The position numbers were made by a program, and so were the translations under genes. Shown here one piece after another: positions 55,289 to 63,998 of a stretch of DNA of 64,000 nucleotides. Every line of letters starts with the position of its first letter. The stretch's first letter is position 1. The stretch is taken from the NCBI GenBank assembly GCA_000824825.2, contig LM655175.1:604-64603 (forward strand), given 5' to 3'. The notes beneath the pieces are model-generated. The model was given only the letters and a program-made list of their open reading frames with translations. It was not told the origin of the DNA and did no database searches. This stretch comes from Mesorhizobium sp. ORS 3324 (GTDB lineage: Bacteria > Pseudomonadota > Alphaproteobacteria > Rhizobiales > Rhizobiaceae).

Positions 55289-56172
55289 GCGCTTGCTCCG
55301 CCGGTCGCCCGCTTGCGCAGAAAAAGCGACTTCGCCGCGAGCGCCGCTCCGCCGGTGATGAGCACGCAGGCTGCGAGGATGCGCAGCGACGGCTCGGCAA
55401 CGCCCGCCGCGATCAGCACCTGCGTCGACAAAAGCGGTGCGGCATAGCTGGCCGCCCCCAGCACCTGGATATTGCCGCGCTTGACGCCGATGTCCCAGGC
55501 ATAGAAGGCGGCGCCCACCGGCATCAGGCCGAGCCCGACGACGGCCAGCCACTGGCCCGGGCTGTCAGGCAGCACGGTCTTTTCCAAAAGCAGATGGCAG
55601 GCGAGCGAAAGCACCGATGTCGCCGCGCAGAACCAGGTGACGGTCGAGGTCGGCACCGATGGAAAGCGCCGCGACAGCAGTGAATAGGACGACCATAAAA
55701 GCGCGCAGACGCCCGCCATCGCATAGCCGAAGGCGTAGCGCGCGTCGAAGGCGAGCCCGCCGCCCTTGGTGACGATGAGAAAGGTGCCGGCCAGGCCGAG
55801 CAGCGCGCCGACAACATGGTTCCAGGCCAGCCGCTCGCCCGGCATCAGCGCCGAGCCGAGCACGATGAGCAGCGGCCAAAGATAGGCGATCAGGCTAGCC
55901 TCGACGGCAGGCGCGTTGCGCAGCGCCGTGAAGTAGAAGAAATGGTAGCCGAACAGGCCGGCAATGCCGATCAGCCACACCTGCGGCGGGGTCTTCCGGC
56001 TCTTGTCGGGCGCCGGCATCACCAGCCTTGCGGCAAGCCCGACGCAGGTGCCGATGGCGAAAGTGATGGCCGACAGCAGGAACGGCGGCACCTGCCCGGA
56101 GGCGTCGGTGAGCAGCGCAAGCAGCGCCCACATGGCGACCGCCGAGAAACCGATCAGTGTTGCGCGCCCCAT
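55285..56172 (-). CDS. EamA-family exporter (YddG-like)
   Basis: 295 residues, ten membrane helices. It opens GRATLIGFSAVAMWALLALLT, has FGYHFFYFTALRNAPAVEASLIAYLWPLLIVL, and ends in a basic tail. This resembles the aromatic amino acid exporter YddG of the DMT superfamily. The exact substrate is an inference from similarity. It is first in a two-gene unit with the YhhN protein. Confidence 0.85.
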   Translation of the reverse strand: MGRATLIGFSAVAMWALLALLTDASGQVPPFLLSAITFAIGTCVGLAARLVMPAPDKSRKTPPQVWLIGIAGLFGYHFFYFTALRNAPAVEASLIAYLWPLLIVLGSALMPGERLAWNHVVGALLGLAGTFLIVTKGGGLAFDARYAFGYAMAGVCALLWSSYSLLSRRFPSVPTSTVTWFCAATSVLSLACHLLLEKTVLPDSPGQWLAVVGLGLMPVGAAFYAWDIGVKRGNIQVLGAASYAAPLLSTQVLIAAGVAEPSLRILAACVLITGGAALAAKSLFLRKRATGGASA

Positions 56173-56205
56173 CCCTGCCCCCGGCGGCGCGTCGTAGCGC
56201 CCTCA

Positions 56206-56275
56206 GCAATTCCAGGAAAAGTGTGCAACGGTCAGGCTCGGCGACTTCGCCGTAGCCTTCCGTCCGGAATTGCGC
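56206..56275. repeat. GCAATTCCAGGAAAAG-type palindromic repeat with internal insertion
   Basis: GCAATTCCAGGAAAAGTGTG at one end and CCGTCCGGAATTGCG at the other. It matches the unit at 1146-1198, but about 25 bases (GTCAGGCTCGGCGACTTCGC region) interrupt the centre. It lies between converging-orientation neighbours upstream of the EamA gene. Confidence 0.7.
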
Positions 56276-56285
56276 AAAACAAAGT

Positions 56286-57077
56286 TTACTCGACTGCTTC
56301 GAACCGTCTCGCGCTTATGGTCAGCGGACCGATCTGGGTCCCGACCGTAGCGCGGATCGGCGCATATACGCCGGATTGGCCGAGCGGTGCAAATGTCACC
56401 ATCATGCGGCTCTTGTTCTGGAGGAACTCCAGCGCCTTGCGGCCCTTGCGATAGCCCGCCACCGGCTCGAAGCCCATCTTGCAGGTCACCGTGTCGCCCT
56501 TGTAGCCGGGCACCGAGATCGAGCCTTTCGAGGCATAGGTGAGCGACAGATTGGCGCGCATCTCGCCGTCATAGAACTTGACGGTCCGCCCGCAGACCTT
56601 GTCCAGGCTGTCGGCGTGGATGACGGTCGCCGCCATCGGATCGAGCACCGACTTCAGGTCGCCGTCGTTGACCGGGACCCAGCTCTTGGGATCGCGCTTG
56701 CCGGGCTCGGGAACGACCTTCGTCGAGGCGACCCCGCCATTGGCGAAGCGTATGTCGACCACCGAAGCCTTCTTGCCGGAAGTGTAGTCGGCCCGGAAGG
56801 CCTGCGGCTGCATCTGTTGGCCCGAAATCGTTCCTTTCGAAGAGATCGTGCCCTTGGTGTCGTCGAAGAGCCTGCCGAGGCCGGCGGCCGAGACGGTGCC
56901 GTTGATCGCATAGGCGTCGCCCTCGTAGCGGCTCGAAAACGTCGCCCTTGCGATCGACAGGCCGAGGAACGAGACCGTGTATTCGCCCTTGAAGGATTGC
57001 GGCGAGGCAGCAGCGAAGCCGGTCGTAGGGACACTGGCGGCGAGCAGGGCGGCAAGGGCATGGGATGGGCGAAGCAT
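56286..57077 (-). CDS. DUF3108 periplasmic protein
   Basis: 263 residues from ATG 57077, with a signal peptide (about 1-23, ending FAA). The mature domain begins FKGEYTVSFLGLSIARATFSSRYEG and contains YTSGKKASVVDIRFANGG and YDGEMRANLSLTYASKGSI, the DUF3108 pattern. Function unknown; the family is periplasmic and beta-rich. It is divergent from rpmB. Confidence 0.87.
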   Translation of the reverse strand: MLRPSHALAALLAASVPTTGFAAASPQSFKGEYTVSFLGLSIARATFSSRYEGDAYAINGTVSAAGLGRLFDDTKGTISSKGTISGQQMQPQAFRADYTSGKKASVVDIRFANGGVASTKVVPEPGKRDPKSWVPVNDGDLKSVLDPMAATVIHADSLDKVCGRTVKFYDGEMRANLSLTYASKGSISVPGYKGDTVTCKMGFEPVAGYRKGRKALEFLQNKSRMMVTFAPLGQSGVYAPIRATVGTQIGPLTISARRFEAVE

Positions 57078-57332
57078 GACGAGCGCAGAGTCCTTGGTAC
57101 TGGCCGGAAACGCTCTTGTTCCAGCCTGGCAATCCCTTCGCGAAGGGCTTATAGGGCGAATTTCGGCCTTTATATGGAGCGCGCTTGGCCGCCGCGTAGG
57201 TCCCGGAGCTTGACGCAGTGGCGAAATGCAACTATGGAACGCCAACTTTTCCAAAGGCCGCCTGACCGAGACCGCGCGCCGCCTGGCGCGGGCAGAATGG
57301 TTTGGCAGGTTCAGAACTGAAGGTTAGACAAG

Positions 57333-57629
57333 ATGTCCCGCACCTGCGAGCTCACTGCCAAGGCAGTCCAGACCGGCCACAATGTGAGCCATGCCAACAA
57401 CAAGACCAAGCGCCGCTTCCTGCCGAACCTGGTCAATGTGACGCTGATTTCCGAAGTGCTGAACCAGAATGTGCGTCTGCGCATTTCGGCCAACGCGCTG
57501 CGTTCGGTCGAGCACCGCGGCGGCCTCGACGCCTTCCTGGCCAAGGCCGATGCCAAGGATCTGTCGCAGCGCGCCCGCCTGCTCAAGAAGCAGATCGCCA
57601 AGAAGCTCGCCGAGCAGTCGGCCGCCTGA
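57333..57629 (+). CDS. rpmB: 50S ribosomal protein L28
   Basis: 98 residues. [32 protein letters not shown] is the L28 signature, and [20 protein letters not shown] the C-terminal domain. Only one cysteine is present, so it is a zinc-free form. It is separated by 114 bases from the queuosine-precursor transporter. Confidence 0.97.
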   Translation: MSRTCELTAKAVQTGHNVSHANNKTKRRFLPNLVNVTLISEVLNQNVRLRISANALRSVEHRGGLDAFLAKADAKDLSQRARLLKKQIAKKLAEQSAA

Positions 57630-57693
57630 AGCATCGTTCTGGCGGCGAATGACCGCCCCGAGCGCCGGCCCAATCCGGCGCATAAAACGTGAG

Positions 57694-57716
57694 CGAGCGT
57701 TTCGACAGAACGCTCG
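57694..57716 (+). promoter_or_regulatory. Hairpin upstream of the preQ1 element
   Basis: CGAGCGTT (57694-57701) pairs perfectly with AACGCTCG (57709-57716) around seven bases, ending one base before the preQ1-like stem. It has no T-run. It may insulate the aptamer or end the rpmB message. Confidence 0.55.
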
Positions 57717-57717
57717 G

Positions 57718-57749
57718 CTGGTTCCATTACCCAGGATAAAAAAATGAAC
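57718..57749 (+). promoter_or_regulatory. preQ1-I-type riboswitch overlapping the start codon
   Basis: CTGG (57718-57721) and CCAG (57731-57734) form P1. The loop ends TTAC, giving the cytosine (57730) that would pair with preQ1. P1 is followed by the A-rich tail GATAAAAAAA, and TTC in the loop (57722-57724) can pair with GAA (57746-57748) to make the pseudoknot. The layout is close to the minimal Thermoanaerobacter preQ1-I aptamer (CUGGGUC...UAACCCCAG...A-rich tail). The ribosome site AGGA (57733-57736) and the ATG (57744) are inside it, so ligand binding would block translation of the queuosine-precursor transporter. Confidence 0.7.
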
Positions 57750-58421
57750 TTCCTCAAGCGATTCCTGCCCTTCGTGGCCGCCATGGCGCTTGTCGTCGTG
57801 GCATCGAACATCCTCGTCCAGTTCCCGATGCAGGGTCAGATCGGCGGCCTGTCGCTGGCCGACCTGCTCACCTGGGGCGCCTTCACCTATCCCTTCTCCT
57901 TCCTGGTCACCGACCTTGCCAATCGCCGCTATGGCCCGACCGTGGCGCGCAAGGTGGTGTTCGTCGGCTTCATGACGGCGGTGACCTGCTCGATCCTCGT
58001 TCCGCCCTTCCTGTTTCGCCACGGCCTGATCGAATTCGAGACCGCCGCCGACCGGCTGGTGCGCATCGCGGCCGCTTCCGGCGCCGCCTTTCTCACCGCG
58101 CAACTGCTCGACGTAACCGTGTTCAACCGTCTGCGCCGACAGAGCTGGTGGCGCGCGCCGATCTTCGGCACGCTGGTCGGCTCCGTGTTCGACACGCTTG
58201 TGTTCTTCGGCGTCGCCTTCTCCGCCGCCTTCGCCTTTGTCGGCCCGAGCGACAGCTTCGCGCTGCAGACGGCGCCGCTGATGGGCGTGCTGCCGGTCGA
58301 GACCATGCGCTGGGTGTCCTGGGCGCTGGGCGACCTCTCGGTGAAGCTGATCATCGCGGTCGTGGCGCTGATCCCCTACCGGCTGCTTGCCGCCCGCTGG
58401 AGCCAGCCCGCCCTCGCCTGA
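57744..58421 (+). CDS. Queuosine precursor transporter (COG1738)
   Basis: 225 residues, six or seven membrane helices. VVASNILVQFPMQGQIGGLSLADLLTWGAFTYPFSFLVTDLANRRYGPTVARKVVF is the diagnostic first half of the YhhQ/VUT family, and FDTLVFFGVAFSAAF lies in the second. The family imports preQ0/preQ1 or queuine for tRNA modification. The start codon is embedded in a preQ1-I-like element, which supports the substrate. Confidence 0.92.
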   Translation: MNFLKRFLPFVAAMALVVVASNILVQFPMQGQIGGLSLADLLTWGAFTYPFSFLVTDLANRRYGPTVARKVVFVGFMTAVTCSILVPPFLFRHGLIEFETAADRLVRIAAASGAAFLTAQLLDVTVFNRLRRQSWWRAPIFGTLVGSVFDTLVFFGVAFSAAFAFVGPSDSFALQTAPLMGVLPVETMRWVSWALGDLSVKLIIAVVALIPYRLLAARWSQPALA

Positions 58422-58426
58422 CGGTC

Positions 58427-58520
58427 AATGCAGGTCGCCCAAAAGTGCGCAGCGGTTTTGGGAGAACGACATGCATCAGAACAAAGACTTGAAGCGCGTC
58501 GCCTGAATCCGCTTCAGCGA
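58427..58520. repeat. ATGCATGTCG-type palindromic repeat and adjacent hairpin
   Basis: ATGCAGGTCGCCCAAAAGTG (from 58428) and TTTTGGGAGAACGACATGCAT (to 58476) form the same palindrome as at 54121-54176. A second small palindrome follows (GAAGCG/CGCTTC, about 58491-58513). It lies directly after the transporter stop. Confidence 0.75.
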
Positions 58521-58618
58521 CGAGTTTTGAAGCCGTTGGGGACGCGCCCGCAGGCTTTACGCTTTGTTACGGCCATTGATGCAGGATCGCGAAAACGATC
58601 CAGGACATCGCGGCCAGC

Positions 58619-60415
58619 ATGACCATCCAGGGCACAGGTTGGAAACATGACCTCCTGCTTGCGCTCTGCGCGATGCTGGTCGTGCTGGCGATCCATGCCA
58701 TCTCCGGCTTCCCGACGATTGCGGACCTTGGCGCCGACAATGACAGCATGCTGAGGCTGGTCGAGGTCCGCGACCTGCTGGCCGGCCAGGGCTGGTTCGA
58801 TCTGCACCAGTACAGGATGGGCCTCGACGGCGGCTTCGTCATGCATTGGTCGCGGCTGATCGACACGCCGATCGCGCTGATCATCCTCGCCTTCCATGCG
58901 CTGGGCGCCGGTGCTGCCGCTGCGGAAAGGGCGGCGCAGATCATCTGGCCGCTCTCCCTTTATGGGCTCACCATTTTCGTCATCCTGCGCGCCTCGCGGC
59001 GCTTTGCCGGCGCGGATGTGGCAATGCCTGCCCTGGTGCTTTCCACCGCCGGGCTTTTCTTCCTTGGCATCTTCAGTCCTGGCACGCTCGACCACCACAA
59101 TGTCCAGCTCCTGCTGACGGCGGCCAGCCTCTGGCTGCTGATGGAGGCTCCGTTCTGGAGACCGGCGGCCCTTCTGTCCGGCCTTTGCGCCGGCCTCACG
59201 CTGGCCGTCGGCATGGAGACCGCTCCCTATGTGGCGGCACTTGGTGCCTCTGCAGCCGTGCTCTTCATTTTCGACGAAGAAGAGCGCCTGACGGCGCGAA
59301 ACTTCGGCATCGGATTTGCAGTGGTGGCGGTGGCGGTCTTTGTCGCCACCATCCCGCCGGCGACCTGGGGCGCGACCCAGTGCGATGCCTTCTCGGTCTT
59401 CCAGTTCGCGATCGCGGCGCTGTCCGGCTTCGGTCTGGCGGCAATTGCCGGTCTCTCCGGACGGTCGACCGCCACGACACGGCTCGTCCAGACGCTGGCG
59501 CTGGCGATTGTTGTCTCGGCCGTCGCGATCGTGTTCTTCCCGCAATGCCTGGCATCGCCTTACGCCGGCATGGACGAGCGTATCCACACCTACTGGCTGA
59601 ACGACGTCGTCGAGGCGCAGCCCTTCCTCAGCGTCGCCGTCAACCAGCCGAAGCTGATGGCCTCGCGTTATGTGACGCCCTTCATCGCGCTCCTCTTGAT
59701 CGCGCTGCAGGGTCGCAGCCGCCGGCTGCACCGCGAGGAAGCCATTGCCGGCGTGCTGCTCGGCGTCGCATTCGCCGTCAGCCTCTGGCAGGTGCGCGGC
59801 TCGACCTTCTCGGTCGCCTTCGCTGTGCTGCCGCTCTCGACCTGGATAGCCGGGATACGCCTGCAGGCAAGCGCCGCGCAGTCATGGCGCGTCTCGAGCC
59901 GCATCGCGGCGGCTTGGCTGGTGTCGCTCAACGCGACTTGGGCCGGCGTCGCGGTCGCCGCGCAGTCCGTAGCTCACAGGGCGCCCACTGGACCCAATTC
60001 CGACGCCGATCATGCAGTGACCTGCGGCAAGGCCGCGGACTTCCATGATCTTGCCGCCATGGCGCCGACCACGGTGCTCGCGTCGTCCAATCTCGGCTCG
60101 GCCATAGTGATGTTCACGGGCCACAGGGCGTTGGCCGGCCCCTACCACCGCAATGTCGGCGGCAACCTCGCCATGCTCGACGCCTTCATGGGAACTCCGG
60201 ACGCCGCCCGCGCCGTCATCGAGCGCGAGCATGTCGGGCTGGTCGCCATCTGCCGCGGCAATACCGAGGAAATGTCGCTGGCGCAGGATGCTCCCACAGG
60301 CCTGGCGGCGCGCTTGCTCAAGCGGGACGTGCCGGATTGGCTGGAACCGGTCGGCACGACCGCCGGCAAGCCGATCGCGATCTACAAGGTCCGGCTCAAT
60401 CCTGGTGCAGGATGA
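58619..60415 (+). CDS. Polytopic membrane protein resembling STT3/GT-C glycosyltransferases
   Basis: 598 residues with about 11-12 membrane helices. The first external loop has the acidic DND (residues 40-42) in GADNDSMLRLVEVRDLLAGQ, then WFDLHQYRMG and MHWSRLIDTPIALI. A LDHHNVQLLL motif comes near residue 157, a C-terminal soluble part of about 150 residues later. DxD in the first loop, WSRLxD and DHH are features of STT3/PglB-like oligosaccharyl- and polyprenyl-phosphate-dependent transferases. No gene for a lipid-linked oligosaccharide pathway is nearby. The specific activity is inferred. Its 3' end overlaps a gene remnant on the other strand. Confidence 0.75.
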   Translation: MTIQGTGWKHDLLLALCAMLVVLAIHAISGFPTIADLGADNDSMLRLVEVRDLLAGQGWFDLHQYRMGLDGGFVMHWSRLIDTPIALIILAFHALGAGAAAAERAAQIIWPLSLYGLTIFVILRASRRFAGADVAMPALVLSTAGLFFLGIFSPGTLDHHNVQLLLTAASLWLLMEAPFWRPAALLSGLCAGLTLAVGMETAPYVAALGASAAVLFIFDEEERLTARNFGIGFAVVAVAVFVATIPPATWGATQCDAFSVFQFAIAALSGFGLAAIAGLSGRSTATTRLVQTLALAIVVSAVAIVFFPQCLASPYAGMDERIHTYWLNDVVEAQPFLSVAVNQPKLMASRYVTPFIALLLIALQGRSRRLHREEAIAGVLLGVAFAVSLWQVRGSTFSVAFAVLPLSTWIAGIRLQASAAQSWRVSSRIAAAWLVSLNATWAGVAVAAQSVAHRAPTGPNSDADHAVTCGKAADFHDLAAMAPTTVLASSNLGSAIVMFTGHRALAGPYHRNVGGNLAMLDAFMGTPDAARAVIEREHVGLVAICRGNTEEMSLAQDAPTGLAARLLKRDVPDWLEPVGTTAGKPIAIYKVRLNPGAG

Positions 60416-60488
60416 ATTCCAGATAGAGGTTGCGCTGCAGGATCGAGTGGTTGTCGTCCGACACCAGCGCCTGCGGGATCCCGCCGCG
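60396..60488 (-). pseudogene. 3' remnant of a phytase-like esterase gene
   Basis: Thirty sense codons, then a stop, on the minus strand between cobT and the STT3-like gene. They encode RGGIPQALVSDDN followed by HSILQRNLYLEFILHQD. LVSDDNxxxLQ...LxF is the C-terminal pattern I associate with the esterase-like-activity-of-phytase family, genes of which are often found next to cobT in Rhizobiales. No start or upstream domain remains: the frame begins right after the cobT stop. It looks like the tail of a gene removed by deletion or replacement. Confidence 0.5.
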
Positions 60489-60496
60489 TCAAAAAA

Positions 60497-62395
60497 TCAT
60501 CCGGTGCGCCGCAGGCTGCCGCGCCGCATGTCGCGCGCGCTCTCCTCGTCGAAGAGCGCAGCAAGCTGCTCGGTCATGGCGCCCGCCAGCTCCTCGGCGT
60601 CGACGATGGTGACGGCGCGGCGATAGTAGCGGGTGACGTCGTGGCCGATGCCGATAGCCAAAAGCTCGACCGGCGAGCGCGTCTCGATCAGCTCGATCAC
60701 GGCGCGCAGATGGCGCTCCAGATAGTTGCCTGGATTGACCGAGAGCGTGGAATCGTCGACCGGCGCGCCGTCTGAGATCATCATCAGGATCTTGCGCTGC
60801 TCGGGCCGGCCGATCAGCCGGTTATGCGCCCAAAGCAGGGCCTCGCCGTCGATGTTCTCCTTGAGCAGGCCCTCGCGCATCATCAGCCCGAGATTGCGGC
60901 GCGCCCGCCGCCACGGATGGTCGGCGGACTTGTAGATGATGTGGCGCAGGTCGTTGAGCCGGCCGGGATTCGGCGGCTTGCCGTCCTTCAGCCATTTCTC
61001 GCGCGCCTGCCCGCCCTTCCACGCCCGCGTGGTGAAGCCGAGGATTTCCACCGAAACGCCGCAGCGCTCCAGCGTTCGCGCCAGGATGTCGGCGCAGGTC
61101 GCGGCGACCGTGATCGGCCGGCCGCGCATCGAGCCCGAATTGTCGAGCACCAACGACACCACCGTGTCGCGGAACTTGGTGTCGCGCTCCTGCTTGAAGG
61201 AGAGCGGCTGCATCGGATCGATGACGACGCGCACCAGCCGCGACGGATCGAGATAGCCCTCCTCCAGGTCGAAGTCCCAGGAGCGGTTCTGCTGCGCCAT
61301 CAGGCGGCGCTGCAGCCGGTTGGCCAGCCGGCCGACGACGCCGGAGAGATTGGCGAGCTGCTTGTCGAGGAAGGCGCGCAGCCGGTCGAGCTCCTCTTCC
61401 TCGCACAGATCCTCGGCCCCGACCGTCTCGTCGAAGGCGGTGGTGAAGACCTTGTAGTCGATCTCCTTCGGCAGGTTGAGGAAGGGATTGTCGTTGCGGC
61501 GCGCTTCGCCGGGCGTCTCAGCGTCGGAATCGTCCTCGTCGGAGAGGTCGTCGGACGTGGCGTCGGTCGCCTCCGTTTCGGCCGACTCTTCCTCGTCGGC
61601 GGATGCCTCGGCATCTTCGGACTGCGACTGCTCGGAGCCGGAATCGTCCTCGCCGCCTTCCTCGCTCTGCTCCTCGCCCTGCTGTTCGTTCTCTTCGTTT
61701 TCCTCTGAGTCCTCGGTCTCCTGGTCGTCGCCGAGCTCCTCGGCCATTTCCATGGAGACGAGCATGTCGCGCACGATGCGGGCGAAGGCCTGCTGGTCGT
61801 CGAGCTTGGCCGACAGCCCGTTGAGGTCGCCGCTCGCCTTCTCCTCGACCCAGGGGCGCCACAGATCGACCAGCCGCTCGCCGCTCTTCGGCACGGCGCG
61901 GCCGGTGAGCTTCTCGCGCACCATCAGCGCCACCGCCTCCTCGAGCGGCGCGTCGGCCTTGTCCTTGACGTCGACGAGGTTCGCCCTTGCGTATTTGTCC
62001 TCCAGCATCGAGCCGATATTGTCGGCCACGCCCTGCATGGCGCGGCTGCCGATCGCCTCGACGCGTGCCTGCTCGACGGCGTCGAAGATGGCGCGCGCGA
62101 GCTTGCCCTCGGGCGCCAGCCTGCTGTGGATGCGCTGATCGTGGCAGGCGCGCTTCAGCGCCATGGAATCGCCGATGCCGCGGGTGATGGCGATGTCGTT
62201 GCGGGTGGCCTTCTTCGGCAGCTCGGGCAGGCGGGCGCGGCTGCCGGCCAGCGCCGGCCGGTCCTTGGCGAAGCTGACCTCGAGGTCCTTGTCGCCGGCG
62301 ACGGCGCGCATGCAGACGGTAACGGCGCGCTTGAAGCTGTCCGCTTCAGACCCGTTCTTCGGCTTGTTGCGCGTGTTGTCGCCTGGACCCGCCAT
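60497..62395 (-). CDS. cobT: Cobaltochelatase subunit CobT
   Basis: 632 residues. An N-terminal CobT domain (about 15-220) is followed by a very acidic linker (about 222-300, runs of E/D/S/Q) and a C-terminal von Willebrand A domain with [17 protein letters not shown] (D418, S420, S422) and [11 protein letters not shown]. With CobS and CobN it inserts cobalt into hydrogenobyrinic acid a,c-diamide in aerobic vitamin B12 synthesis. It lies 52 bases downstream of cobS on the same strand. Confidence 0.95.
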   Translation of the reverse strand: MAGPGDNTRNKPKNGSEADSFKRAVTVCMRAVAGDKDLEVSFAKDRPALAGSRARLPELPKKATRNDIAITRGIGDSMALKRACHDQRIHSRLAPEGKLARAIFDAVEQARVEAIGSRAMQGVADNIGSMLEDKYARANLVDVKDKADAPLEEAVALMVREKLTGRAVPKSGERLVDLWRPWVEEKASGDLNGLSAKLDDQQAFARIVRDMLVSMEMAEELGDDQETEDSEENEENEQQGEEQSEEGGEDDSGSEQSQSEDAEASADEEESAETEATDATSDDLSDEDDSDAETPGEARRNDNPFLNLPKEIDYKVFTTAFDETVGAEDLCEEEELDRLRAFLDKQLANLSGVVGRLANRLQRRLMAQQNRSWDFDLEEGYLDPSRLVRVVIDPMQPLSFKQERDTKFRDTVVSLVLDNSGSMRGRPITVAATCADILARTLERCGVSVEILGFTTRAWKGGQAREKWLKDGKPPNPGRLNDLRHIIYKSADHPWRRARRNLGLMMREGLLKENIDGEALLWAHNRLIGRPEQRKILMMISDGAPVDDSTLSVNPGNYLERHLRAVIELIETRSPVELLAIGIGHDVTRYYRRAVTIVDAEELAGAMTEQLAALFDEESARDMRRGSLRRTG

Positions 62396-62447
62396 CGATC
62401 ATTCCCTGCGCGATTTGACCCGAAAGGCTAAGCCTTTCGGCACGCGC

Positions 62448-63434
62448 CTACCCCAGCACCACGTTCGCCGCGCTCTCCGGCAGGTCCTCGCCGAAGGCAC
62501 GCTGATAGAATTCGGCCACCACGGAACGCTCCAGCTCGTCGCACTTGTTGAGGAAGGTCAGCCGGAACGCCATGCCGATGTCGCCGAAGATCTCGGCATT
62601 CTCGGCCCAGGTAATGACGGTACGCGGGCTCATCACGGTCGACAGATCGCCGTTGATGAAGGCCGAGCGCGTCATGTCGGCGACGCGCACCATCTTGTTG
62701 ACGATGTCCTTGCCCTTGTTGTCGCGATAGTGCTTGGCCTTGGCCAGCACGATGTTCACCTCGTTGTCGTGCGGCAGGTAGTTGAGCGTGGTGACGATCG
62801 ACCAGCGGTCCATCTGCGCCTGATTGATCTGCTGCGTGCCGTGATAGAGGCCGGTGGTGTCGCCGAGGCCGACCGTGTTGGCGGTGGCGAACAGCCGGAA
62901 GGCCGGATGCGGGCGGATGACCCGGCTCTGGTCGAGCAGTGTCAGCCGGCCCGACGATTCCAGCACGCGCTGGATGACGAACATCACGTCCGGGCGGCCG
63001 GCGTCGTACTCGTCGAAGCAGAGCGCCACATTGTGCTGATAGGCCCAGGGCAGGATGCCGTCGCGGAATTCGGTGATCTGCAGGCCTTCCTTGACGACGA
63101 TGGCGTCCTTGCCGACGAGATCGATGCGGCTGACATGGCTGTCGAGGTTGACGCGCACGCAGGGCCAGTTGAGGCGGGCGGCCACCTGCTCGATATGGGT
63201 CGATTTGCCTGTGCCGTGATAGCCCGACACCATGACGCGCCGGTTGTAGGCGAAGCCGGCGAGGATCGCCAGCGTCGTCGCCCGGTCGAAGAGATAGTCG
63301 GGATCGATATCCGGCACATGCTCGGTCGAGCCCGAATAGGCGGGAACCACCATCTTGGAGTCGAAGCCGAATTTCTCCCTCACCGACACCGTCGTGTCGG
63401 GCAGGTTGGCGATGTCGCGATCGACCTTGTTCAT
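62448..63434 (-). CDS. cobS: Cobaltochelatase ATPase subunit CobS
   Basis: 328 residues from ATG 63434. A short N-terminal CobS segment ([20 protein letters not shown]) precedes an AAA+ core with Walker [10 protein letters not shown] (71-79), Walker [14 protein letters not shown], sensor region [22 protein letters not shown] and arginine finger area MDRWS. It forms the hexameric motor with CobT that drives cobalt insertion by CobN. Confidence 0.96.
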   Translation of the reverse strand: MNKVDRDIANLPDTTVSVREKFGFDSKMVVPAYSGSTEHVPDIDPDYLFDRATTLAILAGFAYNRRVMVSGYHGTGKSTHIEQVAARLNWPCVRVNLDSHVSRIDLVGKDAIVVKEGLQITEFRDGILPWAYQHNVALCFDEYDAGRPDVMFVIQRVLESSGRLTLLDQSRVIRPHPAFRLFATANTVGLGDTTGLYHGTQQINQAQMDRWSIVTTLNYLPHDNEVNIVLAKAKHYRDNKGKDIVNKMVRVADMTRSAFINGDLSTVMSPRTVITWAENAEIFGDIGMAFRLTFLNKCDELERSVVAEFYQRAFGEDLPESAANVVLG

Positions 63435-63509
63435 CACTATCAACGTCTCCACGGGCGAAACGCCGCGTTTCGCCGGCAATCGATTTTGTTCGGGGGCGGT
63501 CTTAGAGCC

Positions 63510-63536
63510 TTTTCCAACCTTATGAAAGTTGGAAAA
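63510..63536. repeat. Palindrome between dnaJ-like gene and cobS
   Basis: TTTTCCAAC (63510-63518) and GTTGGAAAA (63528-63536) are perfect inverted copies around nine bases. The flanking GAGCC matches a common rhizobial intergenic repeat. It lies within the dnaJ-cobS intercistronic region and has no clear U-tract. Confidence 0.6.
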
Positions 63537-63557
63537 CGACACGAACCGTAGGGTCGC

Positions 63558-63998
63558 TCAGCAGAGCCCTGCCTGCTTGAGCACGCGATAGGCCTGCAGC
63601 ACATCGCGGAACCGGTCTTCCGAACCTCTGTCGCCGCCGTTCGCATCCGGATGGTGGCGCTTGACCAGTTCCTTATAGCGCGCCTTGATGTCCTTGCCAG
63701 TCGCCTTTGTATCAAGGCCAAGCGTTTCCAGCGCCTTGGCCTCAAGCGGCTTTGCCTTGCGTTCGCGCACTTCCCGCGTCCCGCCGCCGAAGAGATTGAA
63801 GGGATCGCGCATGCGGTTGTAATAGCCCGCGCGCCCCGAGCGCATCTGCGCGAAGTCCGGCGCCGAACGCATGCCGCCGCCATTGACGCCCATGCGCCAG
63901 GTCGGCCGGTGGCCGGTCAGCGCCTCCTTCTGGAAGCGGGCGATCTCGCTGTCCGACACGCCCGAGAAGTAATTGAAGCTCTTGTTGTATTCGCGCAC
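63558..63998 (-). CDS. J-domain protein, N-terminus beyond the window (partial)
   Basis: 147 codons are visible and the frame runs off the right edge. The C-terminal 65 residues are a J domain: LGLDTKATGKDIKARYKELVKRHHPDANGGD with the HPD tripeptide, then FRDVLQAYRVLKQAGLC. The upstream part has REYNKSFNYFSGVSDSEIARFQKEALTGHRPTW, which places it in the alphaproteobacterial J-domain family encoded beside cobS. Full-length relatives carry about 55 more N-terminal residues with a small cysteine-containing region. It should stimulate DnaK; clients are unknown. Confidence 0.9.
   Translation of the reverse strand: MREYNKSFNYFSGVSDSEIARFQKEALTGHRPTWRMGVNGGGMRSAPDFAQMRSGRAGYYNRMRDPFNLFGGGTREVRERKAKPLEAKALETLGLDTKATGKDIKARYKELVKRHHPDANGGDRGSEDRFRDVLQAYRVLKQAGLC

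Noticed and set aside
57324..58103. A 259-codon antisense frame across rpmB and the queuosine-precursor transporter
   Set aside because: It covers two certain genes and a riboswitch and has no recognisable domain.
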